From Penicillium oxalicum (taxonomy: Eukaryota; Ascomycota; Eurotiomycetes; Eurotiales; Aspergillaceae): a stretch of 64,000 bases of DNA. The DNA is taken from NCBI RefSeq assembly GCF_001723175.1, contig NC_064651.1, positions 4,402,001-4,466,000 on the forward strand, read 5' to 3'. This document shows positions 25,682 through 35,598 of the stretch, one piece after another. The stretch's first letter is position 1, and every line of letters starts with the position of its first letter. A model generated the notes under the pieces. The model searched no databases and was not told where the DNA came from. It was given only the letters and a program-made list of their open reading frames with translations. The position numbers and the translations under genes are program-made.

Positions 25682-25753
25682 TGAGCGACGCAGGGATCGA
25701 ACCTGCAATCTCTTGAGCCGAAATCAAGCGCCTTACCATTAGGCCAGCCGCCC
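25682..25753 (-). tRNA. tRNA-Arg (anticodon TCG)
   Basis: On the minus strand the 72 bases fold as a complete cloverleaf: a seven-pair acceptor stem (GGGCGGC with GTCGCTC, two G-U pairs), D arm GCCT/AGGC, anticodon stem CTTGA/TCAAG with loop TTTCGGC (anticodon TCG at positions 34-36), and T arm GCAGG/CCTGC with loop TTCGATC. No intron. A run of five T after the 3' end (plus-strand AAAAA at about 25674-25678) is the polymerase III terminator. It is identical to the copy at 25962-26033. Confidence 0.95.
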
Positions 25754-25961
25754 TCGATGACTAATAAACATATATTTCTGCATTATGTTCAGACCAAAAC
25801 CTCAGGCAGCTCGTCATCCTGAGATTCCGTCTCATGGATCGATCTGATCAGCCCACAAAACACTCGAATGAGAGCTTTTTCTGTGGTGGCCGACGTTCGA
25901 CTAACAAATTAAGCATTTAAGTAGAATCATAAAGCAAACTAATGCAGTGTTATTCCATCGA

Positions 25962-26033
25962 GGGCGGCTGGCCTAATGGTAAGGCGCTTGATTTCGGCTC
26001 AAGAGATTGCAGGTTCGATCCCTGCGTCGCTCA
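25962..26033 (+). tRNA. tRNA-Arg (anticodon TCG), second copy
   Basis: Identical in sequence to the minus-strand copy 208 bases to the left and pointing away from it. The same stems and TCG anticodon are present. TTTTT at about 26036-26040 serves as terminator. The A and B boxes are internal in the D and T arms. Confidence 0.95.
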
Positions 26034-26939
26034 TTCTTTTTGGTCTCCTGATCCAATCTTCCCCTCAGCCTGAGGCAATAATGAGACATCATTGAACTTG
26101 TCGCGGTGGTTTTCCCGGGGATTCTCATCAATACCCGGAGGATGAAGAAGCCATAATCCCTTGTTTTTGACTCATCGAATTACGGGCGATTCATTCTACT
26201 AGAACTTCATTTGATTGCTCGTGTCTGCTATCTGTACCGGATGAGAACGATCCATGTATCTATATCCGCTGGCCAGTGGTCTTGGGCATCCATGATACCA
26301 AGAATATGTCTTATATATAAATCAACGTATGCCAATCCATACCTGGAGAGAAATAAGGCTATTGGCCGTCGTTTGTCTGATCTACAATTCGACATAAGGA
26401 TCTGGACTTGCTAGGTAGGTAGTAGGTATTACAGCGCTTTGCCACTCAGTCTCGATAGACTACAGCTGTAATGATTTTGGTGGGGGATTTGCCAACTAGT
26501 ATGTTTCTGTCGATCGATGACCGGCAGCTATTCAAAGCTCATGCAATGTCTTTTCTCTCCCCAGGGTGATTTCTGTTAGAATTCCGGGGACTGAAATTGT
26601 GAGAATCGCCGTATCGGACGGGATCCACGGCGACCCAGAGGGCAAATTCCAGGCAGAAGATGCCAGAAATGGGCGAGCGTAATCACGAACGTTGGCTTTC
26701 CCCGGGCGTTCTCGGCCGATATTGATTTCTTCGGTCCCCGACCACATCTTGAAAATTCTCTTTGTAAAAGACATGGAAATGACTCAGTGTCCCGTATTTC
26801 AAGTGATGAGTCCCTCTGACATATTCTTAAACATCTCGACGAGCCTACAAGACAAGCGTTCCCTGACATCCATAAGCACTGCAGGTACAGCACTTTTGCC
26901 CAATCCCTACCTTTTCTGAGCACAACACAAGAAAAGAGT
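26034..26939. other. Intergenic region with the ssu1 promoter
   Basis: About 900 bases. No gene is supported. It holds a zinc-cluster-type site at 26604-26617 (listed separately) and otherwise no clear element. Confidence 0.5.
26604..26617 (+). promoter_or_regulatory. AATCGCCG overlapping CCG-N3-CGG in the ssu1 promoter
   Basis: AATCGCCG (26604-26611) matches eight bases of the 10-mer found before the other two cluster genes, and runs into CCGTATCGG (26609-26617), an inverted CCG/CGG pair typical for dimeric Zn2Cys6 factors. It lies about 325 bases before the ssu1 ATG. Binding is inference. Confidence 0.35.
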
Positions 26940-28450
26940 ATGATGGAGTGCAGTCAAGAAACCCCAGCTTCTGGTGATCCTGCAGCACATGCTGAACAGG
27001 TGTATCTGCCAAGACACGACCAAGGTTGGCGTCGAGCCGTTCGCAATTTCACCCCCGCGTAAGTATACAGCTCGATGTGTATACATTCGCTTTCCGTCGA
27101 TCAAATAAGATGTTCTAACTCTTCTTCCTTGGAAAAAGCTGGTTCTCTGTGAACATGGGAACGGGCATTGTTTCGATCCTCCTCAATACCTTGCCATACA
27201 ATGCTCAATGGCTCTACTATCTTTCGATTGTTATTTTTGTCCTGAATGTGGTTCTGTTTGTGATCATACTTGCGACTACATTACTTCGGTACATACTCTA
27301 TCCGGAAATCTTCAGGGTCATGATCAATCACCCTGTGCAGTCCCTGTTCCTGGGAACATTCCCCATGGGTCTGGCGACGCTCATCAATATGTTCTGCTTT
27401 GTTTGCGTGCCTGCATGGGGGTCAGGGGCTGCCTTTTTCATCTGGGCCATTTGGATCTTCGATGCCGTGGTCTCTGTTGTTGTTGCGATTGCAATTCCTT
27501 TCATATTGTAGGTGGCATTCTCCAGATACCTACGTATGCTCATTTTCCAAGGCTCACAATCCGCCCGAATCGCAGGACAACTAACCAGGGTGCCTCGGAT
27601 CTCTCGTCTATGACCGCAGCATGGCTTCTTCCGATTGTGTCTTGTGTCGTCGCGGCTGCCTCTGGGGCTATTGTCGCAGACGTCCTGCCCAGCGCATCGC
27701 TCGCCCTGGCGACCATCCTGGCCAGTTACATTCTCTGGGGCATCGGAGTCCCTCTGGCCTTGATGGTTATATGTGTTTACTTGCAACGCCTCATGTTCCA
27801 CAAACTACCACCAAAAGCGATGCTCGTCAGCGTCTTCCTTCCCCTTGGTCCACTAGGCCAGGGTGGATTTGGGTGAGTCTCACTGTATATTGACCTAAAA
27901 TCGATTTATTTTTGGGGCACGATCTTTTCTGCTAACAGTCTTGTCTGTCAGAATTCAACGGTTGGGCAAGGTCTCTCAGAAGATATTCCCTCAAACCCAC
28001 ACCTTCGGCTCCAATACTGGTGACATATTCTACAGTGTGGGATCAATGATCGGCATTTTCATGTGGGCCTTCGGACTGGTGTGGCTTTCCTTTGCAGTTG
28101 CTACCTTGCTCGTAACCAAAAAGTTCCCGTTCAATATGGGCTGGTGGGCGCTGACCTTCCCGTTGGGAGTCTTCACCACATGTACCTGTACTTTGGGGAG
28201 CGATCTCCCATCGCGTTTCTTCTCCATCCTTGGCACGGTATGTAAAAGATATTGCTGTGAAAATTTTGATGTCAATATGTGGCTTTATGGCTGACATTTA
28301 GTGTTCAAGATTTTCTCTGTTGCTGTCGTGTTGATGTGGCTGGTCGTGAGCTTCCACACGATCAAGGGTGTTGCCCGCGGTGACATATTTGTTGCCCCAT
28401 GCTTGAAAGATCTCAGAATCGCTGAATCGCGCACAAACGAAAAAGTATGA
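26940..28450 (+). CDS. ssu1: Sulfite efflux pump, Ssu1 (SLAC1/TehA) family
   Basis: Five exons, 26940-27058, 27139-27507, 27576-27872, 27952-28237 and 28310-28450, give 403 residues. The family exports sulfite across the plasma membrane through about ten transmembrane helices. Characteristic blocks are WFSVNMGTGIVSILLNTLPY near residue 41, NHPVQSLFLGTFPMGLATLI, IWIFDAVVSVVVAIAIPF, LPPKAMLVSVFLPLGPLGQG, GFGIQRLGK, and WALTFPLGVFTTCTCTLGSD. The last exon supplies the tenth helix (IFSVAVVLMWLVVSFHTIKG), ending in VAPCLKDLRI. For the last intron the acceptor at 28309 is needed; an AG eight bases earlier (28301) would shift frame and stop at once. The protein is followed in the same direction by a Zn2Cys6 factor and a cysteine dioxygenase, whose product is the metabolic precursor of sulfite. 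Substrate assignment rests on family and context. Confidence 0.92.
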
Positions 28451-29181
28451 AGCAGGAATACACCCGAGGGTAGATAGAAGAGAGAAAAAAAGAGGAAAAA
28501 TCTGATTTCGTACCTTAGCGACATGGAGAACATTTGAATTGAAGAGTTGGAACCCTAATCGAGTGCTCGAGACATAGCGAGATCGCGCGCACAGGACCGC
28601 CCGCATCAATTGAATGGATTTGGTTCAAGGTGGAAGCCGCATACCTCAGGCAAGTTCAACGTGATGTTATCCGTTCTACCACTACCCGATATGGGTGCGG
28701 GTACAGTTATGATAATTGGCCATGTGGAATGTAATCCAAAGTGACAAGAGGAGCGAGTCCAGGGATTTGGTCATCGAGTCAGTCCAGTTGGAGCATTCAG
28801 TGGTACGCGCTATACCCTCGCCAAGGGACAGCGGCCGGTGCACGCAAGGGATGGGTCAATCGCCGACTGCTCTATCACTTGGCCCGCGTCAGATGAAGTG
28901 TCAATTTAGCGGGAGAAAAGAGACTACATGAGATATTTTATGGACCGTGGGTTTGAAACGCATGCTATATCGATACTATGTAATATAAACATGTTAGAAT
29001 TGTCCACTAGTCCCCATCACGTCAACCGCAATGAGACATAGAAATCCCTCTCAAGAGTTTAGTGAATACGGGGGCGGTCGCCTCGCCGCCTCGCCGGAGA
29101 TTGCTTGAACCCAAACCCCGAGACCACACCGAACCTTCTGACGTAAATTCTCGCACCACACTGTACACGCCGCCCAACTTT
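28451..29181. other. Intergenic region ssu1 / zinc-cluster factor
   Basis: About 730 bases containing the ssu1 3' flank and the promoter of the transcription factor. One copy of CAATCGCCGA lies at 28857-28866. No gene is supported. Confidence 0.5.
28857..28866 (+). promoter_or_regulatory. CAATCGCCGA motif before the zinc-cluster factor
   Basis: An exact copy of the 10-mer that forms both arms of the inverted repeat in the cysteine dioxygenase promoter. It lies about 316 bases before the factor's ATG. By chance about 0.12 copies of a given 10-mer are expected in the whole window on both strands. A regulatory role is inference. Confidence 0.4.
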
Positions 29182-31038
29182 ATGGCGAGGACCAAGAGAA
29201 GTGGGCTAGTATCACTGGCATGCACCGAGTGTCGAAAACAGCATCTGAAGTGTGATGCACAGAAGCCAACGTGCTCACGATGTGCTCAACAAGGATGCTT
29301 CTGCCAATACCTCCCTTCGCGGAGAGGGGGACACCGAAAGCCCCGAATGAGCACCGATAGCCATGCCCCGTTGTCCAGCACTACAAGCGATCTCAATGTC
29401 ACTCCGTCGCATGATCTTACTCCGGGGTTGACAGGTGACATGCAGCCTGACTATCGTTCCCCCCTGACCTTGCCAGTCCAGCGTGCTCAACAGCCTGATA
29501 CACCAAACGGCACTCCTGTACAGCGTGCGACAAGGCCTATCTCTTGGTCGATGACCACTCCGAGGGTTCGATTGAATCAGGAGCAGTTTCAAACCATAAG
29601 AGACCCCTGGACCCCTGATGATCGGTCACTGCGACTCTACTATGAAAATTTCCATATCGCTCACCCCATTTTGGTGCCCAGTGCGGTCTATCATGACCGA
29701 GAATACCCGCGCTTCCTGCAGATGGTGGTCAACTTTGTGGGATCTCACTACTTGCCATCGAGTCCTAGCCAAGAAGAAAAAGACAGAATTTTCACAGAAC
29801 TGACTTGCAACACCGACCAATCATCATGTACAGTCCAAGCCTGGCTTATCTACTCAATTGCGATATATGCCCGTGGAGAGTGGATGGAGGCGCAGGACGC
29901 CCTCTCGCGAGGGATAGCGATCGCTTTGGAAATTGGCATGAACCGACGTGAATTTGCGGCCAGTGTGCAGCCCGAAAGCAGCATTGAGGCAGAAAGTCTT
30001 CGCAGAACTTGGTGGGAGTTATATGTGACCGACATTCTCATTGAAGCCCCGTCCAAAAGCAACACATTCCATTGCAGCACAATGACCCCAGAGGTAGGCT
30101 TACCGTGCGAAGAATCAATATACACCGGTACTGGTACCTGTGAGATCCCGACTCCCCAAAAAGTCCTTGATTTCAAGCGCCGCATTTTTGCGCCCGAAGA
30201 GACCGTCTTCTCGTCTTTCAGCTATCGCATCGAAGCCACCGACATTCTCTGCAGAGCCCTTGTACTGAGTAAACTGAAAGATTATCATCGTGATCATCTG
30301 CAGGCGGTCGAGAATGCTCTTGTGAGCTGGATAAACCATTTACCAGCAAAAAAGCTTGACATTGTCGACTCCTACGGCAACATCGACGAGATGATGTTTC
30401 AAGCGCACATTACAATCGCTTATGCGACAATGCTTCTCCACCTACCGCGCAGTGATCTCCAGCATGTTCTTTCTCAGGCCGATGAAAAGTTCTGGCCGGT
30501 CGCCTCTCGGCATTTGGCTTCTACACTGAATCGCCCGGTCCACAGTATCAAGGCCACAGAGGCTTCGAGACGAATATCAGATGCAATTTCCCTCTGTCCT
30601 AATGTTCTCAAACACTCGCCCTTTGTGATTCCTGCCTTGGCACTCTGCGGAATGATCCAATTAGCAACATCCGTTAAGCATACCGAAGAGTGCTTTGACC
30701 ACCACTACAACCGAGTCACCCTGATTCTTGGATGCCTCAAGAGTACAAAACGGATATGGGGCCTTGCTGATGCCGCGTATAACCACCTGCGTACATCTGC
30801 AGCAGATGCTCTGTCGGACTCAATGGAGCGATGGTGCACCGAGCCCCTCCGCAAATTCTTTCCTACAGACTCAACGCCTACGACTGCGGATCGTACAGCT
30901 ACCCAGCCTCCGCGACCCATACCTGCTGTCTCTGAAGGTCATGATTTGAGCTTTCCGCCAATTTTGCCACCATTCGTTGATCCAACGTGCTACAATGATT
31001 CGTTCTTCACGACTATTCCGGACTTTGAAATTTGCTGA
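29182..31038 (+). CDS. Zn2Cys6 fungal transcription factor between ssu1 and cysteine dioxygenase
   Basis: A single-exon protein of 618 residues. The binuclear zinc cluster lies at residues 14-41, with Cys at 14, 17, 24, 31, 34 and 41 (spacing 2-6-6-2-6), preceded by basic MARTKRSG and followed by a basic linker (PSRRGGHRKPR). A Pro/Thr/Ser-rich linker runs to about residue 150. The fungal-specific regulatory domain starts with LRLYYENFHIAHPILVPS and continues through AWLIYSIAIYARGEWMEAQD and RRTWWELYVTDI. An in-frame ATG at 29062 exists, but the ATG at 29182 lies right before the DNA-binding domain and has better context. It is flanked in the same orientation by the sulfite pump and cysteine dioxygenase. 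In Candida albicans the zinc-cluster factor Zcf2 controls SSU1 and the dioxygenase gene CDG1, so a pathway-specific regulator is a reasonable inference; orthology to Zcf2 is not shown. Confidence 0.9.
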   Translation: MARTKRSGLVSLACTECRKQHLKCDAQKPTCSRCAQQGCFCQYLPSRRGGHRKPRMSTDSHAPLSSTTSDLNVTPSHDLTPGLTGDMQPDYRSPLTLPVQRAQQPDTPNGTPVQRATRPISWSMTTPRVRLNQEQFQTIRDPWTPDDRSLRLYYENFHIAHPILVPSAVYHDREYPRFLQMVVNFVGSHYLPSSPSQEEKDRIFTELTCNTDQSSCTVQAWLIYSIAIYARGEWMEAQDALSRGIAIALEIGMNRREFAASVQPESSIEAESLRRTWWELYVTDILIEAPSKSNTFHCSTMTPEVGLPCEESIYTGTGTCEIPTPQKVLDFKRRIFAPEETVFSSFSYRIEATDILCRALVLSKLKDYHRDHLQAVENALVSWINHLPAKKLDIVDSYGNIDEMMFQAHITIAYATMLLHLPRSDLQHVLSQADEKFWPVASRHLASTLNRPVHSIKATEASRRISDAISLCPNVLKHSPFVIPALALCGMIQLATSVKHTEECFDHHYNRVTLILGCLKSTKRIWGLADAAYNHLRTSAADALSDSMERWCTEPLRKFFPTDSTPTTADRTATQPPRPIPAVSEGHDLSFPPILPPFVDPTCYNDSFFTTIPDFEIC

Positions 31039-31616
31039 AGAAGAAATATGTAGCTATGAGATATTGTTATACCAATGAGGAGAAATTTGGGTCAAGATGT
31101 GATCGAATGAACTCTTGAACATGCGTGGAACATAATTCAAAGTATCCTGAGGAGCCCTGCCCCGGTGAGAGGCAATCACATTATAAATACCGATATGCTT
31201 TCGTAGAGCGCGAGAGACAGCTCTTGTCAGTCGTATGACGATGCAAATGACCACGGGAAACATGATTTCGTCACCTTTGACGGATAATTGCACCTGACTG
31301 GCCTGGACACGCGGATCCTGATTTCCATTACTCTACAAAATCCTAATCCGGAAGGCACGAGGAGCACGTGATATCCAGATAAAGATCTAATCTCGGAGCC
31401 TGGTTAGGGGCAATGTGTGTAGGTTTCAATCGCCGAATGCACCCTCCGAGCTCGGTCGGCGATTGCACGATACTTATCATCGCGCGTCGTTCATATCACC
31501 AACAAATGTTCCCTAGGACATTCAATCTCAAACGATCCTGTTAAACCATATCGAACAAGGAAATCCAATCCTTCCCATCAATTCTCAAACGGAATATCAC
31601 TCAAAGTTTCGACAAA
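31039..31616. other. Intergenic region with cysteine dioxygenase promoter
   Basis: About 580 bases. It contains a striking inverted repeat at 31427-31465 (listed separately) and a CACGTG hexamer at 31365-31370. No gene is supported. Confidence 0.55.
31427..31465. promoter_or_regulatory. Compound inverted repeat in cysteine dioxygenase promoter, probable operator
   Basis: CAATCGCCGA at 31427-31436 and its exact reverse complement TCGGCGATTG at 31456-31465 are separated by 19 bases. The last ten spacer bases (31446-31455) are themselves a perfect palindrome, CCGAGCTCGG, that is CCG-N4-CGG, the classic half-site arrangement for Zn2Cys6 dimers. The element ends about 150 bases before the ATG. 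The symmetry is seen directly; the binding protein, most likely the neighbouring zinc-cluster factor, is inference. Confidence 0.5.
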
Positions 31617-32401
31617 ATGCTTCCCCTTATGGTTTCGTTTTCTCCAACCACCAGCAAGCTTGACAAAGGATCTGCGAGATCTTACCAGCGAACCAAGCGA
31701 CGATACCGTCTGAATGAGCTTGTTCAAGATATCAAACAACATTTGGGCCATTCAGGGGGCATCTCCTCCGAAGACGTCGACTCGAACTACCTGAGATCCT
31801 TATTGGAAAAGTACATCTCGGACCCTAGTGACTGGATTCAGTACTTCAACAATGACCGTAGCAAGAACTACACCAGAAATGCGATTGAAAATATCAACCA
31901 CAAAGCGAATATCGTGAGTCCCTCTGTTTCTCTCCAGGTGACGAAATCATTCACTAACAGACGAAGCTTCTTCTGGTGTGGAACCCCGGGAAAGGATCAC
32001 CAATTCACGATCATGCAAACGCCCATTGTATCATGAAAGTGCTTGCGGGAGAACTTCACGAGACCGTCTACAAGTCCCCTGAACACAAGCCTGGAGAATG
32101 CAAGCCATTGGAAATCAAGTCTTCAACCACATTCAGTATGAATGAGGTGACCTACATTTCTGATGACATTGGTCTCCACCGAGTTCACAACCCTAGCAGC
32201 GATCAGATTGCTGTCTCGCTACACCGTGAGTGCACGTCCAAGACACCTGTTCAAAGAGATCAAAGTAACCATGTCATTATTTTCATAGTCTACACGCCTC
32301 CAAATGCTGCTGATTACGGTTATCACATCTTCGATGAAGCCACAGGGTCGGCCTCTCATGTCCCACAGGCGCGCTCGTATCTGAAGCCGCAAGACATCTA
32401 A
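31617..32401 (+). CDS. cdo1: Cysteine dioxygenase
   Basis: Three exons, 31617-31913, 31967-32225 and 32289-32401, give 222 residues. This non-haem iron enzyme oxidises cysteine to cysteine sulfinate, which after transamination releases sulfite. Metal ligands are visible: His113 and His115 in SPIHDHANAHC and His170 in GLHRVHN. Cys120 and Tyr187 correspond to the Cys-Tyr cross-link pair of animal enzymes. Other family blocks are WNPGKGS and MNEVTYISDD. The first intron has donor GTGAGT. Two in-frame acceptors lie six bases apart (AG at 31960 or 31966); the second aligns best with animal enzymes and was chosen, while the first would add Thr-Lys. It is the third gene of a same-direction trio with the Zn2Cys6 factor and the Ssu1 pump. 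In dermatophytes and Candida, Cdo and Ssu1 act together in cysteine detoxification and keratin reduction. Confidence 0.95.
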
Positions 32402-33045
32402 CAGAGGATTTCAAAAATTTTGAAGATAATTCGAACAAGCTGGCTTGTCCAGATTGCTACAGCTGTTCCCATGATCGATGCTTGCCCAGTGTTTTTTGAT
32501 GCCTTTGCTTTTTGCTTTTCAAGATATCCCCATCTGTATCGTGTACTTAGCTTTCTGAGATGTCCCATCCAGAATTTAATCAAGGTGTTGCTTTTATGAA
32601 TTCCAAGAAATGACGAGGCCTTTGTCCCTCCTTATGAGTATTACTTGGTCTTCCTGGTAAAATGAAGCTGTCGTGATTTTTTTTTCGACCATTCTCTCGT
32701 CCCCACTTGCAGCCTCGGTTACCCTAATCGCAGTCTGCGGTGAGTACTGCCAGCCTTTGGCTGGGCGGTGTCCCCAGAGAATGGTGGACTACGGATGGTA
32801 GCTACAATCCCGACCCGTAGTCTCGACATTCCGGCACCCTAGCGAGTCCAGGCTGTCTCAGTCTCTCCTTCAACAACTCGAGGCATCGGGTGAGGAGCCA
32901 AAGCTGGGATAGTTTCTGGAGTGTATCGTGATCTATCAGAGCTATTGCTGGTCGTATTGAACTTCACCAAAGCTGAACCCTTTGCGGCCCCACCCCGCAC
33001 ATGTTTCGTATTTGACCTGGCAATGAAGATCGAGGGACATTTATA
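32402..33045. other. Intergenic region cdo1 / rcy1
   Basis: About 640 bases with no supported gene. It holds the cdo1 3' flank and the rcy1 promoter. Confidence 0.5.
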
Positions 33046-35549
33046 ATGTCGAGCGGGAAAAAAAGCATGCGACCGGCGCAGGCGCGCAGGGATGTGCTCG
33101 CGTCGCTGCGCATGGCCTCAATGGAGGAGATTGCGCGGGCCTCGCTGCCCGCTGGTACGTTGGGAGGCTCCTGCACCATGTGAAACGCCGCATACTCATA
33201 CATTGCATTCTTTAGAAATTATGACTTCCATTTTGGATTACTTAGACCCCGTTGACCTCATTCGAGCTGCACGATCGAGCAAACTGTTGCATGAAATGGC
33301 ATATGACGATACGCGATGGGTTCAACTATTGAAGCGGATTGGATGTTGGAACGAGGCAGATGCGCGGAAACACGTTGAGGCGTCCTATGGAAAAATTGCC
33401 AATCCGCATCTTGGAGATCATGATGGTATGCCTGCACAAGAAGGCGGTGTAATACCATCTATACTGGTCGAACCAGCCCCGGTCCCAACGGTGCAGGAGG
33501 TGTCTGACGGATTCGACAAAATTGACTTGGTCAATACGAGCTTGATATCTACACCGGAGGTGGAGGATGGAAACGACCCGGATCTCGTGATATTGAAATC
33601 TGCAAAATCAATACGGGGCGAGGCACGGCAGCAGTATGGAAGAATTCATGGTGCTCTAGCGCCGTTCTACAGCGACATCGCACAAAAAGGTCCCTCAATG
33701 GACAATTTGGTCTTCACCCGATATAAAGATCCCCAATCACGAGCACAGATGCTGTCGCAGCTGGTAGCGTTCTCAAGATCTGATATGACAGACGGTTGGC
33801 AGGATCGGACCGATCGTCTTGAGAGAACAGTAGCCTTGTTCGAAACGGCCTCTTTGAATGAGTTCCGGAACGCATACGAAGCTGACGACATCGATGAGAA
33901 TATGCGAAAGTACGCCCATGTGCTCTGGACACTGAATGGTGGCCAAGGGGCTGTCGACGCATTCATTGACCATAACCATTTGATGACTCGTCGAACTGAG
34001 CTGGGCACCGTGGCAGACTGCATTGATGCGTCTGGAAAGATCAAATTGCAGCATACGCAAGCGTACTTTACGCGATTAAGCGTTGCCTTCAACGAGGAGA
34101 TTGCTGTCATGAATCGAGCCTTTCCTCCTGAATTAGATGTCGCATCACCATTTTTGGAAAAAGTGGGAAAAGAGTTGCTCTATCCATTCCTCACGGCCAT
34201 CTTCGACGAGCTGCATCGCAGCAACATGGAAGCATATCTCACCGCTGTCTCGGTGACCTTCGTACAGTGCCTCAATCTGTCCGAATCTCTCCTGCCCGTT
34301 AGAAACTCTGGCGAAATGTTCGACCAGTACTTGGACTCGGTCGTGATCAAGATTTTCGAGCCGCATATTGATCTGTATCTCGCGGAAGAACTCGACTTCT
34401 TTCGTAAGGGGTGCGAGGCTGCCATTGATGATTGGGACCGTCAACTCTCCGAGCAGGCTGCCTCTGCCGAGTCATTCCTCATGTCCAATATCAACCGCCA
34501 GGCTGACAAGCGAGATTTCCTCACGTCATTCAAAAAGGTGATTATGATGCCCGTGAACATTTTGCCGGGATTTTCGGGAAACAAAGCCACGAATGGTGGG
34601 CCCGCGACTGGCCCCGAAGTAAACGGCGCCGTTGCATCTGCAGCGAAAAACCCGAATCGATTTTCTACCATTGCGTCTCCAGCAACACCGACGTTAGAGG
34701 AGGCCCCTACTACGGAGCTAGCTGCGAAGGCGGCGATCATGAAGACAAAAATGGAGGGTATCAAATCCCTGTTCAGCATTGAAATCGCTCTGAATCTCGT
34801 GCATTCAGCCAAGTCCAGTCTAGAAAGAGCGGCGCAATTTGTACGCTTGGGCGGAGAGTACGGACGGGCGGCGAAGCGTCAATGCGAGGCGATCTTTGTC
34901 GCTCTCCTCCGTCTGCTTGGTCATCGCCACGTGATTGTTGGCTTTGACAAAGCTGTTGATCATCTCTCCAACTATCGGCCACGAGAGCAGGAAGAGCGCG
35001 ATTCTTCGGGGGTGGAGCCCCTGGTGACCTTCTTGGAGCTGGTCAATGTGGGCGACCTCATTTTGCAGATGGTGGATGTCTTCTATGAGCAAGAGCTGAT
35101 CGCTACGAGGTTGACGGATCGGCAAGACTTTCTTGACCCTGCCGTTAAAGAGAAGAAAAAGTTTGAGCAGATGCTGGATGAACGTGTGGCTGCAGGCCTC
35201 AACAAAGGCATCGATGTCCTGATGGAGGAGGTAGATTACATGCTCGCGACACGACAGCTTGCGACTGATTTCAATCCCGGCGTCTCCGCAGATCCTCACC
35301 GACAGACAATGGACGTCGGCATCAGTCAAGCAGCGGCGGCCGTGGTCGATGTTGTTTCGTCCCATACACAGATGTTGGTCGGTAGTACCGACAAGAGCAC
35401 CCTGGACGTGTTCAACCAGGAAGTCGGTCTGCGCCTGTTCACTGCGCTCTGTAAACATCTGAAGCGACAGCGAATCAGCGTCGAAGGCTCTCTGAAGCTG
35501 ATCAGGTATGTAACATTTGGCATCCTCGCCAAAACCCTGCTTTATTCCA

Positions 35550-35598
<49 letters not shown>

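Larger units (their letters stand above)
25656..26058. repeat. Inverted duplication containing the two tRNA-Arg genes
   Basis: The two tRNA genes sit in arms of an imperfect inverted repeat. Similarity continues beyond the tRNA 3' ends for about 25 bases (TGAGCGACG side: CATTCTTTTTGG, then T[T/C]TCCTGAT) and for a few bases 5' (CATCGAG). The spacer between the tRNA genes is about 208 bases and is not itself palindromic. Confidence 0.75.

Noticed and set aside
29062..29181. Upstream in-frame start giving a 658-residue zinc-cluster factor
   Set aside because: The extra 40 residues are Pro/Arg-rich leader-like sequence, and the ATG at 29182 directly precedes the DNA-binding domain as is usual in the family.
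31365..31370. CACGTG in the dioxygenase promoter as a Cbf1-type sulfur site
   Set aside because: CACGTG occurs many times in the window, including unrelated intergenic and coding DNA, so one copy is not informative.
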